Shown: positions 47,004-57,457, counted from the stretch's first letter. The stretch is 64,000 nucleotides of DNA from Pseudomonas versuta (GCF_001294575.1 NZ_CP012676.1:868001-932000); one strand, 5' to 3'. Program-made: numbers and translations. Notes: generated by a model not told the origin, from the sequence alone.

Positions 47004-47285
47004 ATGAGCGAGGCGCTGTCTATCCACCATGACCAGGCAGGTCACCAGTTTGAGACCACTGTCGACGGTCATCGTGCTTACCTGACCTACATGGATCTGG
47101 GCAAGCAGACTCTGGATATCTACCGCACCTTTGTACCCAATGCCTTGCGTGGTCGGGGAATTGCGGCAGCATTGACGGAACAGGCGCTCGATTACGCCGA
47201 AAAGATGGGATACGAAGTGATTCCTTCTTGCTCTTATGTAGAGCGTTATATGGAACGCCACAAGCGCGTCCAGGCGAAAACCTGA
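47004..47285 (+). CDS. GNAT family N-acetyltransferase (small YidJ/Gtn type)
   Basis: A 93-residue protein with the acetyl-CoA loop RTFVPNALRGRGIAAALTEQAL and a C-terminal strand-helix ending CSYVERYMERH. This is the short single-domain GNAT type (GNAT_acetyltr_2/YidJ-like). ATG 47004 is five bases from AAGGAG; 47001 is two bases from it. The substrate is unknown. A strong terminator follows. Confidence 0.9.
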   Translation: MSEALSIHHDQAGHQFETTVDGHRAYLTYMDLGKQTLDIYRTFVPNALRGRGIAAALTEQALDYAEKMGYEVIPSCSYVERYMERHKRVQAKT

Positions 47286-47300
47286 AACCAGAGACACATA

Positions 47301-47327
47301 AACGCCGGGCATGCCCCGGCGTTTTTG
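47301..47327 (+). terminator. terminator after GNAT gene
   Basis: AACGCCGGG and CCCGGCGTT around CATGC, followed by a T-run. Confidence 0.9.
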
Positions 47328-47396
47328 CGTGTGCTTTAAAATCCAGATCAACCCCCTGCTGCCGCCAGCCCCGCCCGTGGCTCCAGGTGTCGCTCT

Positions 47397-48506
47397 TCAG
47401 CCCTGCATCTTGATCAAGGCCCCCAGCGCCCGATCCCATATCTGTCGCGTGCGCACCCACACCAGCTCTTGCCAGTCGCTGTCGGCCGGAAAAAACTGTT
47501 CGAGCAATTGCTGCTTGATCTGGTGCGCCTGCGGGCTGTCCAGGTTGCCGTACAGATGCAGCCACTGGTCATCGCGCAGAACGTTGTGAATCTGCTCGCC
47601 GGGATAGGTGCCGCACTCGATTACAAATGGCATGAGGCGTACGTGGGGCAGGGCATTAATGATCGCTTGAGAGGCGTATCCGGTGGCAGTTGCGGCAACC
47701 CCCGTATCGCTATGGCTATTGGCCCCGGTGATCAGGGTGAACAACCACGGGCCAAACAGCTGTTGTGCATCTGCAAGGGCCGGGTAGGCGGCCTGAGTAA
47801 TAGTCAGCAGCATTGGATGGCCATAATCGCCCGCGCCGGTATGCAGGTCGAAGCACATTGCAACGCTGGCAGCGCCAAGGTGCTCCTGCAGAATCCGGTG
47901 CAGGGTGCGGTTCGACCAGCAGGCCCTGTTACCGCCATAAAACAGTCCGTCGGGATGGTGATACTGGCCTGCCTCGACAATCGACATGACTGCCGGCCAA
48001 CCCTGGCTCTGAACTCGTTCATTGAGCAGGGCATCGGCCTGATCGCGGTGCGGTCCGCGTAATTGATCGCAGGTGTAGATGGCATGCAGCGCATCATAAG
48101 CCTGGTTGTCCGGCAGTGCCTGGCTGAAGTCCAGGTAATTACGATTGAGGTCGATTTTGTCCTCGTTGACCCGACGTATCCAGGCAGTGCCCCACGGGTT
48201 GATCAGGTGAATCATCAACACCGCAACGTCGTCAGGCAGGGTTTGCGGGTTGAATGTCTGCAGCCACTGGCGTTGGCAGTCCGAGCCATAAAAGCCTTCC
48301 ACACCATGAGTGCCGCTCACCGCGATCAATACGCGCTTTGCCTGGGGGTTGCCGATCAGGGCGACATCGGTGCTCAGTGCTTCGCCAAATGGACCGCAGA
48401 GAGGGTGCGGGTAGTGGTAAAGACGCGCATTTGCCGCAGTGGCCGCGGCCAAAAACTGTTCACGCTGGCGGGTAAAGTTGCGGTGTGACGGGAAACCTGT
48501 GCTCAT
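47397..48506 (-). CDS. DUF2817 domain protein (M14 zinc carboxypeptidase-like)
   Basis: A 369-residue cytosolic protein. SGTHGVEGFYGS (His and Glu) recalls the HxxE metal pair of M14 carboxypeptidases, and a later CFDLHTGAGDYGH supplies the third ligand. DLNRNYLDF is another family block. DUF2817 proteins are related to succinylglutamate desuccinylases; the substrate is unknown. Start 48506 follows AGGAGAG. Confidence 0.88.
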   Translation of the reverse strand: MSTGFPSHRNFTRQREQFLAAATAANARLYHYPHPLCGPFGEALSTDVALIGNPQAKRVLIAVSGTHGVEGFYGSDCQRQWLQTFNPQTLPDDVAVLMIHLINPWGTAWIRRVNEDKIDLNRNYLDFSQALPDNQAYDALHAIYTCDQLRGPHRDQADALLNERVQSQGWPAVMSIVEAGQYHHPDGLFYGGNRACWSNRTLHRILQEHLGAASVAMCFDLHTGAGDYGHPMLLTITQAAYPALADAQQLFGPWLFTLITGANSHSDTGVAATATGYASQAIINALPHVRLMPFVIECGTYPGEQIHNVLRDDQWLHLYGNLDSPQAHQIKQQLLEQFFPADSDWQELVWVRTRQIWDRALGALIKMQG

Positions 48507-48705
48507 GCTTCTCTCCTGTCGATAAACGCACCATGGCATTCAAGCATTCGGAAATAAACGGGGTAAGGCCGCAAGCCCCATAGCTGCGATTTTGAGCGGT
48601 GGTTGGTGGCTCGGGGGAAGAGAGCAGATATCTGCAGCCCGATTGCCGGAATTTCGCGTCTATCCCTTGCTGGAGCAGGTGCGCTCCGGCAAGGGATGTT
48701 ATCGA

Positions 48706-49782
48706 TTAACCGCGGGTACGTTTTGGCAGTACATCCTTGAGTTTGGCGTGCATGCTGCGCAAGGTGGTTTCAGTGCTGGCCCAGTCGATGCAGGCATCAG
48801 TGATGGAGACACCGTACTGCAAGTCTTCAAGGTTCTTGGGAATCGCCTGGCAGCCCCAGTTCAGATTGCTCTCGACCATCAGGCCGATAATCGACTGGTT
48901 GCCTTCGACGATCTGGTTGGCCACGTTTTCCATCACCAGCGGTTGCAGGGCCGGGTCCTTGTTGGAGTTGGCGTGGCTGCAATCGACCATGATATTGGGG
49001 CTGATTTTTGCCTTGTTCAGCGCTTGCTCGCATAGAGCGACGCTGACCGAGTCATAGTTCGGCTTGCCGTTGCCGCCGCGCAACACCACGTGCCCGTAAG
49101 CGTTGCCCTTGGTGGTGACGATCGACACACCACCTTCCTGGTTGATACCCAGAAAGCGATGCGGGCTGGAAACCGACTGCAGGGCGTTGATTGCAACGGT
49201 CAGGCCGCCGTCAGTACCGTTTTTGAAGCCTACAGCCGAGGACAGGCCGGAAGCCATTTCGCGGTGAGTCTGCGATTCGGTGGTACGCGCACCAATGGCC
49301 GACCAACTGATGAGGTCCTGCAGGTACTGCGGAGAAATCGGATCAAGGGCTTCAGTTGCAGTGGGCAGGCCCATTTCGGCCAGGTCCAGCAGCAGTTTGC
49401 GACCGATATGCAGGCCGTCTTCGATCTTGAACGAGTCATCCAGGTAGGGGTCGTTGATCAGGCCTTTCCAGCCGACCGTTGTCCGTGGTTTTTCGAAATA
49501 GACGCGCATCACCAGATACAGCGTGTCGCTGACTTCTGCGGCGAGTACCTTGAGGCGCTCGGCATACTCGTGGGCAGCCTTGATATCGTGAATCGAGCAA
49601 GGCCCGATGACAACGAACAGTCGATGGTCTTTGCCATCCAGGATATTGCGAATTACCTCACGCCCTTTGGTCACGGTCTGCAGCGCTGCTGCACGCAAAG
49701 GCATCTCGCGCTTGAGCTGCTCCGGGGTGATAAGGGTTTCGTTGGAGGCAACGTTTAGGTCGTCAATCGGTAAATCAGCCAT
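48706..49782 (-). CDS. 3-deoxy-7-phosphoheptulonate (DAHP) synthase, class I
   Basis: A 358-residue first enzyme of the shikimate pathway (phosphoenolpyruvate + erythrose-4-phosphate to DAHP). Family blocks are VIGPCSIHD near residue 60, YFEKPRTTVGWKGLI, and DCSHANSNKDP and VESNLNWGCQ late. The start is MADLPIDDLN at 49782. It is of the AroF/AroG/AroH class, but which amino acid inhibits it cannot be judged here, so no symbol is given. Transcribed alone. Confidence 0.96.
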   Translation of the reverse strand: MADLPIDDLNVASNETLITPEQLKREMPLRAAALQTVTKGREVIRNILDGKDHRLFVVIGPCSIHDIKAAHEYAERLKVLAAEVSDTLYLVMRVYFEKPRTTVGWKGLINDPYLDDSFKIEDGLHIGRKLLLDLAEMGLPTATEALDPISPQYLQDLISWSAIGARTTESQTHREMASGLSSAVGFKNGTDGGLTVAINALQSVSSPHRFLGINQEGGVSIVTTKGNAYGHVVLRGGNGKPNYDSVSVALCEQALNKAKISPNIMVDCSHANSNKDPALQPLVMENVANQIVEGNQSIIGLMVESNLNWGCQAIPKNLEDLQYGVSITDACIDWASTETTLRSMHAKLKDVLPKRTRG

Positions 49783-49913
49783 CGTGTTACTCGTCAGGTC
49801 ACGGGTGCCGGCCGCCAGCGATCCCCGAGCGGCGGAGCACAGCATGATTGAGCGCACCGGGGAGCCGAACCTTAACGCGTTATCCGCTTATTCGACAATG
49901 GGCAGGCGCAGCT

Positions 49914-50360
49914 TTAATCCTGTGCTGTATGGGCCAGGGCACGGTCAAGTGTGGCCTGAGAGAACTCCACGGCGTGACGATTGACCCACTCCAGGGCCAG
50001 AGTTTCAATATTTGCCTGGGGCAGGGCCTGTTGGTGCTGGAGGCGGCAGTAGTGCTCGATCTGACATACCTGTTCGCCCATTCGCGCGCCAAACAGAGTC
50101 TGATCATCAGTGAACGCGACCCCGACCCTGTAGCCCTCGGGCTGTTTCTTGCACCAGGCTATGTACCCTGGATAGCGTGCGTTCTCCCCCAGGGTCGGCA
50201 TGCACATGTCTACAGCCGCACCGCGTCGCCAGCCTCTATCGCTATTGCATGACACGCCGCCGAGGCTGATAGAGTGCAGCTTCTGGCGTGAAAGAGAAGG
50301 TTGTTTGCGGGGTGTTATCTCAACAGGAACATCATCTGGGTGAGGTAAGAAACGACCCAT
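49914..50360 (-). CDS. PilZ domain-containing protein
   Basis: A 148-residue protein. Residues about 18-110 match the PilZ fold (RKQPSLSRQKLHSISLGG..., YIAWCKKQPEGYRVGVAF), the usual cyclic-di-GMP receptor domain. The RxxxR of canonical binders is replaced by a wider spacing (Arg18...Arg25), and the D/NxSxxG starts with Ser30, so binding may be weak or lost. ATG 50360 follows GGAG. Divergent from the thioredoxin-like gene. Confidence 0.85.
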   Translation of the reverse strand: MGRFLPHPDDVPVEITPRKQPSLSRQKLHSISLGGVSCNSDRGWRRGAAVDMCMPTLGENARYPGYIAWCKKQPEGYRVGVAFTDDQTLFGARMGEQVCQIEHYCRLQHQQALPQANIETLALEWVNRHAVEFSQATLDRALAHTAQD

Positions 50361-50418
50361 GTACACACACTCCAAGTGCCAGCACTTTGATATTGTTTTC
50401 CTGAGTATAGTGAGTGAA

Positions 50419-50745
50419 ATGGATCTGACTGATTTTGATGCGGATCAGCGTCTGCTGGCGTTGCCCGGTACCTCGCTGGTGGTGTTTACCAGCGCCGGAT
50501 GCGCGGCCTGCCGCACGGCGCGCAAAATGTTGCCTCATATGCAGTTACCCATCGATCAACTGTGCTGGATCGACGCAGGTGATAACGGTGGTCTGGTCGA
50601 GCGCTATGAGATTTTTCATCTGCCAAGCCTGTTCGTTGTGCATAACGGAGCCTTTTACGGTGAATTGAAATCACGTTTGAGCGAGGGTGAACTGGCGCAC
50701 CACATTCGCCTGGCTTTGCTGCTTGAGCCTGACGAACTACCTTGA
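50419..50745 (+). CDS. thioredoxin-like protein (CxxC)
   Basis: About 108 residues with the active-site motif CAAC in TSAGCAACRTARKML and a later cis-Pro-type segment (FHLPSLFVVHNG). Signal peptide absent; cytosolic. The start is uncertain: ATG 50419 gives a normal thioredoxin fold, while an in-frame ATG at 50359 would add 20 residues. The role may be thiol-disulfide exchange; the partner is unknown. 38 bases upstream of the 5'-nucleotidase gene. Confidence 0.85.
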   Translation: MDLTDFDADQRLLALPGTSLVVFTSAGCAACRTARKMLPHMQLPIDQLCWIDAGDNGGLVERYEIFHLPSLFVVHNGAFYGELKSRLSEGELAHHIRLALLLEPDELP

Positions 50746-50783
50746 ATCGGTATTGAAAGCTGGATTGAACCTGCGGAGGCGAC

Positions 50784-51701
50784 ATGAGCAAAGGCTTAAA
50801 GGGCAAGCTGGTGCTGGCCATTTCTTCCCGGGCATTGTTCGATTTGAGCATCAGCCATCAGGTGTATCTGACACAAGGAATCGAGGCTTACCGCCAGTAC
50901 CAGATCGAACATGAAGATGAGGTGCTGGCGCCCGGGGATGCATTTGCGCTGGTAAAAAAACTGCTCAGTTTCAATGCCAGCCTCGGCCATGAACGGGTCG
51001 AGGTGGTGCTGGTGTCGCGTAACAGTGCGGATACCGGGTTGCGGGTGTTCAATTCTATCCAGCACTACGGCCTGGGCATCTCCCGGGCGGCATTTTCGGG
51101 TGGCCGCAACCCCCACGCGTATCTCAGTGCATTTGGCTGCGACCTGTTTTTGTCGACCCATGCACAAGACGTGCGTAGTGCGCTGGACGCCGGTTTTGCG
51201 GCGGCGACGATCCTCTCCGGTGGTGCGCGGCGTGCCGAAAGCAACGAATTGCGTATCGCGTTCGACGGTGACGCGGTGTTGTTTTCGGATGAGTCCGAGC
51301 GTGTTTTCCAGGCAGGCGGTCTTGAGGCATTTCAATCTCTGGAGCGTGAATCAGCCCGCAGTCCGTTGCTGGGCGGCCCGTTCAAGGGCTTTCTGGAGGC
51401 CCTCAACCTGTTACAGAGAGAGTTTGCTGACGACACGTGCCCGATTCGTACCGCACTGGTGACGGCGCGATCGGCGCCTGCCCATGAACGGGTGATCCGC
51501 ACGTTGCGCGACTGGGATATTCGTCTGGACGAATCCCTGTTTCTCGGTGGGCTGGATAAATCAGCATTTCTTGAAGCCTTTGCGGCCGATGTGTTTTTTG
51601 ATGATCAGGCCGGCCATTGTGAAAGGGCGCGTCAAGTTGTGGCCACCGGTCATGTACCTCATGGCATAAGCAATGAGACCAGGGACCTCGCGTCCGATTA
51701 A
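50784..51701 (+). CDS. 5'-nucleotidase (cytosolic nucleotidase I family)
   Basis: A 305-residue phosphatase of the cN-I group. Blocks include VLAISSRALFDLSISHQVY, EVVLVSRNSADTGLRVFNSI, LRIAFDGDAVLFSDESERVF (the HAD-type Asp pair) and AFAADVFFDDQ. It removes phosphate from nucleoside monophosphates. GGAGG precedes the ATG. Probably in one transcript with the thioredoxin-like gene. Confidence 0.9.
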   Translation: MSKGLKGKLVLAISSRALFDLSISHQVYLTQGIEAYRQYQIEHEDEVLAPGDAFALVKKLLSFNASLGHERVEVVLVSRNSADTGLRVFNSIQHYGLGISRAAFSGGRNPHAYLSAFGCDLFLSTHAQDVRSALDAGFAAATILSGGARRAESNELRIAFDGDAVLFSDESERVFQAGGLEAFQSLERESARSPLLGGPFKGFLEALNLLQREFADDTCPIRTALVTARSAPAHERVIRTLRDWDIRLDESLFLGGLDKSAFLEAFAADVFFDDQAGHCERARQVVATGHVPHGISNETRDLASD

Positions 51702-51795
51702 GTGCTATGTGTAAGTCATCGTGCGGGTCATCGTACTTGGCAGGGCGCTGCTAAGCTGAATCCATCTCGGCCATTCAGGCAGTCGGAGAGGTCGC

Positions 51796-52296
51796 ATGAT
51801 TCGCTCGATACTGTATGCCACAGACCTCGGAATTTACGCTCCGGTTGTAATGCAGCATGCATTGGGGATGGCCCTGAGCTTCCGTGCCGACTTGTATGTT
51901 GTGCATGTAGTTGAGCCCATGGGCCTGTTTGCCGAGTCGGTATTGCAAAGCTATCTCGATGAGCGGGCTCTGAACGAACTGCAGCAGCAAGGCATCAGCA
52001 CCATGCTGTCCAATATCGAGCAACGTGTACTTGACAGTCTTCGCGAGGAGTTTGCCGAGAGACTGCAAGATCTGGCTTTGATTCGCTCGGTCAAGGTTAT
52101 CCAGGGAGAGCCTACACAGGTCATTCTGGAGCAGTCGCTAAAGCTTGCCGTGGATCTGCTGATTTTAGGTGGCCATAGCCAGCCAGTGGGGGGGGGTACC
52201 CGGTTAGGGCGCACGGCCGCCCGGGTTATCGAGTTGGCGCAGATGCCTGTGTACCTGGTACCGCTATTGCAGCGTCGCCGTCGCGCAGACGGATGA
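51796..52296 (+). CDS. universal stress protein (UspA family)
   Basis: A 166-residue single-domain protein. ILYATDLGIYAPVVMQHALGMAL is the N-terminal nucleotide-binding block, and LLILGGHSQP then GRTAARVIELAQMPVYLVP is the ATP-binding G-2x-G-9x-G(S/T) region in modified form. CGGAGAGG precedes the ATG. It lies between the nucleotidase and cysB. Confidence 0.92.
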   Translation: MIRSILYATDLGIYAPVVMQHALGMALSFRADLYVVHVVEPMGLFAESVLQSYLDERALNELQQQGISTMLSNIEQRVLDSLREEFAERLQDLALIRSVKVIQGEPTQVILEQSLKLAVDLLILGGHSQPVGGGTRLGRTAARVIELAQMPVYLVPLLQRRRRADG

Positions 52297-52399
52297 AAGT
52301 GTAGAGCGGCAAAAATGATAAAAAAGTTCTAGATTTATTGTTCTTACCTTCCATATAGTTATATATCGCCGCCGATACCCTGGCGCCTATCTGCTTTGA

Positions 52400-53383
<984 letters not shown>

Positions 53384-53445
53384 GGCCGTTATCAGTCGCT
53401 GGCCCAGGGCTTGTGGAAGCCCCCGGCCGCGGTTGCATCCTGAGG

Positions 53446-54582
53446 TTATTGTTCGGCGTTACGGGTGTGCCGGTATTGGCTCACTGCGTCATATACCGCC
53501 TTGCGCAGGCGGTTGATGCCACCAATTGGCCGATGTTCTTCGATGCCATGCCAGGGGCTGAAAGACAGATTGTCACAGGCAAGGTTCTGAGCCGGTGTAT
53601 CGAAGTCCTGCGCAGGCACCTTGACCCTGGCCACAGTCTCGAAAGGAGCATCTGACTCTTGCCATTGAATGCTGGTGTCTTCGATTGGCATAAAACGGTT
53701 GGCATTCTGGCGCTGGATTTGCAGCACGAAACACGCCGGTACCCGATCGGTCGATAATTGCTGGTTCAGTGCATTGCGCAAAAAGTTGGGCAGCGCCTGA
53801 TTTTGTTCTGCCAGGGCATAAGCCGGGCAGCTGTCAGGATCAGGGGCTACGCGGTATTTGGCATTTGCACTGCCGAACTTGTAGGGCGAGACCGAAAAGT
53901 AGGTGGTTTGCGCGGGGCTGACCGGCGCAGGCGCCAGCGTAGCCAACGCGATAAACAGATGACGGACCTGCCAACTGCGCGGGTCCCATGAAGGGAAGAA
54001 CGCCAGAACCTTTTTCCCATCCGCCTGGGCGGCAATGTTTTGACGATACTCGGCGACATCGCTAACGAAGAAGTTGGGATGGTTAAACATCACAAAGTCT
54101 TGTTCGCCACGGCCTTGCTGGCTTGGTAATAGCTGAGCCCCCGGTACGTCCTGCAGCTTGAGGGCCATGCCCCGCGCATCGCGGATACTGTCGAATTGCG
54201 GGTAGGCGTTGCCATTGGACAGGCGCATGACCGCTTGCCAGGTATGACCCGGGGTGGCGAATACCCCTTGGCGCAATGCCGGGTCCAGATCATCCAGTAC
54301 CTGCACTTGCGCCTTGACGCAGCCATGGGCCTTGGCGTGGGCATCGCGCAAATACCGTGTGTTTTCGCGGTGCTGATCGACAATCTTGATCGCAGTCTGG
54401 ATCGTGTCCTGTGTCATCGCGGCTTCACCCGCCGGGATCTGCTCCTGAGCCGCTACCGGACCCCGGTGCTGCCAGGCGAACCAGCCGCTGGCCAGTGCCC
54501 AGCCGAGCAATCCCAGCGTTATTACAATCAGCAGCAGCTTGCCCAGCCAGGAGCCGAGTCGCAGCCAGAATGTGGTCAGCAT
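53446..54582 (-). CDS. membrane-anchored SrpA-type catalase-family protein
   Basis: A 378-residue protein with an N-terminal membrane helix (about 13-35, LGKLLLIVITLGLLGWALA) and a catalase fold. Haem-side residues visible are His86 in AKAHGCVKA, Asn in FVMFNHPNFF and the region with RxxxY near the C-terminus (LRKAVYDAVSQYRH). Much shorter than housekeeping catalases, like the SrpA/KatX-lite group, and exported or facing the periplasm. It is downstream of and in the same direction as the diheme cytochrome at 54626, with 43 bases between. Peroxidase activity is likely but untested. Confidence 0.88.
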   Translation of the reverse strand: MLTTFWLRLGSWLGKLLLIVITLGLLGWALASGWFAWQHRGPVAAQEQIPAGEAAMTQDTIQTAIKIVDQHRENTRYLRDAHAKAHGCVKAQVQVLDDLDPALRQGVFATPGHTWQAVMRLSNGNAYPQFDSIRDARGMALKLQDVPGAQLLPSQQGRGEQDFVMFNHPNFFVSDVAEYRQNIAAQADGKKVLAFFPSWDPRSWQVRHLFIALATLAPAPVSPAQTTYFSVSPYKFGSANAKYRVAPDPDSCPAYALAEQNQALPNFLRNALNQQLSTDRVPACFVLQIQRQNANRFMPIEDTSIQWQESDAPFETVARVKVPAQDFDTPAQNLACDNLSFSPWHGIEEHRPIGGINRLRKAVYDAVSQYRHTRNAEQ

Positions 54583-54625
54583 GCAAACATCCTTTTAGTT
54601 AAGTCCGGGGTGCGTTGAAGGCCCG

Positions 54626-56467
54626 TCATTCGTTGGGCAACTGTTGTTCGAGCGGGCTGCCGAGGACTTTCAAGTACTCCAGCAATGCCCAGCGTTCTTG
54701 CGGTTGCAGTAGACGGCCAATCACCCCGTTACCACGGGGGCCGGCGCGGAACTCGTGCCCACTGTTGTGGTTGCCGCTGATGCGCGTGTCGAGCACAAAC
54801 CCGCCCTCAAATGCTTCTGTGCGGTAGCCAAGGTGGCGAGGGTCGTAATCGAAACTGCCGCGATAGAAGGTTTCGTCGCGCTCTGATTGGGGTGAAAGCA
54901 ACTGATACACCGTGGGTACCGAGCCATTGTGCAGATACGGTGCCGTAGCCCAGATCCCGTCCAGCGGCCGCGCCTTGTAGGCGCGCAGTTCCATCACGCC
55001 AATCGGCAGACCAAAGCCATTGAGGCGGTCCTGTTCCTCAGGGCTGACCCCGGCCTCGTGATAAGCATGCTTTTCAACAAAGGCCGTAACGTAAGCCAGC
55101 CCTTTTGCCACTGACATTTTGCTCATGTCCAGCGGCGTGTCGCTCTTGGGGTACAGGTCCACATTCATCCTGGCCAACTCGGCCGGGTCCCATTGCAGGG
55201 CGCTCAGGTCGTAGCGATTGTCGGCAATGTTGTTGGCGGTATTGGGATCGGTGCCGATTACTTCAACGGGCAGCATTTTCAGTTGCTTGACCCTTCGGCC
55301 ATTCTCTACAACCAGAGGAGGGACATGGCAGCCGGAGCAATTTTCAGCGAACAGCGCGCGCCCTTTGGCCGCCAACGGGCGATCAACCTTGCCAAACAAC
55401 TCTTCGGGCCAGGCCGGGGGCTTGAGCTTTTGCAGGGTTTGTTCGATCAGATGCAAGTCCTGAACCCTGACACTCGATGGATAACGCGCATCGCCCTGCA
55501 GGGGCTGGCCATGGTTGTCGAAGAAGTTCAGGGTCGCGCCCACCCCCAGTGCTTCGCCGATATTACGTGCCATCGGTTGCTTGGCCGAGCCGTTCCACTG
55601 TACCCAGTCGAACGTCCACATGTCCCACAGGTGCGGGTAGTCCACCGGAGCGTTGGCAACCCGGTAGTTGTCGGGGGTAATGGCATCGCCGAAGCTGGCA
55701 TTGGCGATCCGGCCGAAGGCATCGGTGCGCCCCGGGCCTTCGAGGGTTGGATAGAGCCCGCGATGGGTGTCATTCCAGGCCACCGTCAGGAAGTTATCCA
55801 GCGACACCTTGAAATCTTTGCGCAGCTGTTTGTGCTGCGCCTCGTACTGGTCGCCCAGAACCCTGCGGGCGAAACGCTCAAATTTCCATGGGTTGTAGTA
55901 GGTCGCAGCCAGGCTGGCAACCAGCGCCTGACCGAAACTTCCGCCCCGCAAAGTCGGTACGCTTGAGGGCAATACGTGTTGTGCGGGCGCGCCGTCAATG
56001 CGCAGGGCCTGACCTTTGAAGCGCAGTTCACCGGTGTGGCAGGCCGCGCAGGTGATATCCAGATAATTCACGTTGCTGCCCGGGTTTTGATGGCGGGTGA
56101 AACCTACTGGCAGGTTGCCCGGGTTGGCGGCGCTGGCCTGTTGCCCGGGATTGACCAGGAAGCCGAAACGCGCCAAGTACTCGGGTGCGGCGAAAGGTTG
56201 CCTGGAAAAGGGCAGCTCAAGTGCGCTGAACCAGTCGTAATGCAGACCTTTAACTTGCGTGCCCTGAGGCGTGTAGTAATAGGTTTGACGATCAGCCGGG
56301 CTCCACTGATCCATAAAGTGCAACTGCTGCGGGGCTTGGTAGGTAGGTAGTTTCGGGTTGGCGATGAAGTAAAGGACTACGCCAAGACCCAGAGCCAGCG
56401 CCAAGAACAGCACCAGCAGAACACGGTAAAACAAACGCACAGTAACGCTCCTTGTAAATTTTTTCAC
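54626..56467 (-). CDS. diheme cytochrome c, RoxA/cytochrome c peroxidase-like
   Basis: A 613-residue exported protein with a membrane or signal helix (about 15-35) and two c-type haem motifs, CAACH (140-144) and CSGCH (377-381), far apart. Both the spacing and the length fit the RoxA/RoxB rubber-oxygenase-like and diheme peroxidase-like family rather than the 330-residue MauG/CcpA proteins. Blocks around the second haem (LSALQWDPAELARMN) and near the C-terminus (DGIWATAPYLHNGSVPTVYQLL) are family-typical. It is first in an operon with the SrpA-like catalase. It could be a haem dioxygenase or peroxidase on a hydrophobic substrate; the substrate is open. Confidence 0.85.
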   Translation of the reverse strand: MKKFTRSVTVRLFYRVLLVLFLALALGLGVVLYFIANPKLPTYQAPQQLHFMDQWSPADRQTYYYTPQGTQVKGLHYDWFSALELPFSRQPFAAPEYLARFGFLVNPGQQASAANPGNLPVGFTRHQNPGSNVNYLDITCAACHTGELRFKGQALRIDGAPAQHVLPSSVPTLRGGSFGQALVASLAATYYNPWKFERFARRVLGDQYEAQHKQLRKDFKVSLDNFLTVAWNDTHRGLYPTLEGPGRTDAFGRIANASFGDAITPDNYRVANAPVDYPHLWDMWTFDWVQWNGSAKQPMARNIGEALGVGATLNFFDNHGQPLQGDARYPSSVRVQDLHLIEQTLQKLKPPAWPEELFGKVDRPLAAKGRALFAENCSGCHVPPLVVENGRRVKQLKMLPVEVIGTDPNTANNIADNRYDLSALQWDPAELARMNVDLYPKSDTPLDMSKMSVAKGLAYVTAFVEKHAYHEAGVSPEEQDRLNGFGLPIGVMELRAYKARPLDGIWATAPYLHNGSVPTVYQLLSPQSERDETFYRGSFDYDPRHLGYRTEAFEGGFVLDTRISGNHNSGHEFRAGPRGNGVIGRLLQPQERWALLEYLKVLGSPLEQQLPNE

Positions 56468-56719
56468 AGTCTTATGCCCTAGCTGCCGTTTTGCAGCAAG
56501 CAGTCATGTGATTCAGTGCCTATGATCAGAGCGCGGTTTGGCAGGATCTCTGATGTGCAGGCAAAAGAAGCGGTAAATATGAATTGTGATGAGAGTGACC
56601 TTCAGCCGTGAACTAATCCACGATTAGGCCCTCTCATGCCGGTAGCCATTGGTCGCGGCCGCCTGATAAGCTCGCGGCTTTATTCGATTGCCCATTTGGC
56701 GCATGAACAAGGAAATAGC

Positions 56720-57439
56720 ATGAAACAGCATAGGTTGGCGGCAGCTGTGGCCCTGGTAAGCCTGGTACTGGCGGGTTGTGATTCGCAGACCAGCGTAGAG
56801 CTGAAAACCCCGGCGCAAAAAGCCTCTTACGGCATTGGCCTGAACATGGGCAAAAGCCTGGCTCAAGAAGGCATGGACGATCTGGATTCCAAGGCTGTCG
56901 CCCTGGGTATTGAAGACGCCGTTGGCAAGAAAGAGCAAAAGCTCAAGGATGACGAGCTGATCGAAGCGTTCGCAGCGCTGCAAAAGCGTTCTGAAGAACG
57001 TCTGACCAAAATGAGTGAAGAAGCCTCTACAGCAGGCAAAAAATTCCTCGAAGAAAATGGCAAGAAAGCCGGTGTTGTTACTACCGCTTCGGGCCTGCAG
57101 TACGAAGTGATCAAAAAGGCCGATGGCCCGCAACCTAAAGCTACCGACGTGGTAACTGTCCACTACGAAGGCAAGCTGATTGATGGCAAGGTTTTCGACA
57201 GCTCGGTTGAGCGCGGCAGCCCGATCGATCTCCCAGTCAGCGGCGTGATTCCGGGTTGGGTTGAAGGTCTGCAATTGATGCATGTGGGCGAGAAGTACAA
57301 GCTCTACATCCCTAGCGAGCTGGCTTACGGCGCGCAAAGCCCAAGCCCGGCGATCCCGGCCAACTCGGTGCTGGTATTCGATCTGGAACTGTTGGGTATC
57401 AAAGACCCTGCAAAAGCTGAGCAAGACGCAGCCAAGTAA
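56720..57439 (+). CDS. FKBP-type peptidyl-prolyl isomerase, lipoprotein
   Basis: A 239-residue protein with lipobox LVSLVLAGC (Cys about 20), an N-terminal helical dimerisation domain (about 30-125), and an FKBP domain with VTVHYEGKLIDGKVFDSS and VIPGWVEGLQLMHVGEKYKLYIPSELAYG. It matches the FkpA/FklB/Mip group of periplasmic foldases. ATG 56720 follows AAGGAAA; the upstream extension lacks a signal. Confidence 0.94.
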   Translation: MKQHRLAAAVALVSLVLAGCDSQTSVELKTPAQKASYGIGLNMGKSLAQEGMDDLDSKAVALGIEDAVGKKEQKLKDDELIEAFAALQKRSEERLTKMSEEASTAGKKFLEENGKKAGVVTTASGLQYEVIKKADGPQPKATDVVTVHYEGKLIDGKVFDSSVERGSPIDLPVSGVIPGWVEGLQLMHVGEKYKLYIPSELAYGAQSPSPAIPANSVLVFDLELLGIKDPAKAEQDAAK

Positions 57440-57457
57440 TCTGCAGCTTGCCCACAC

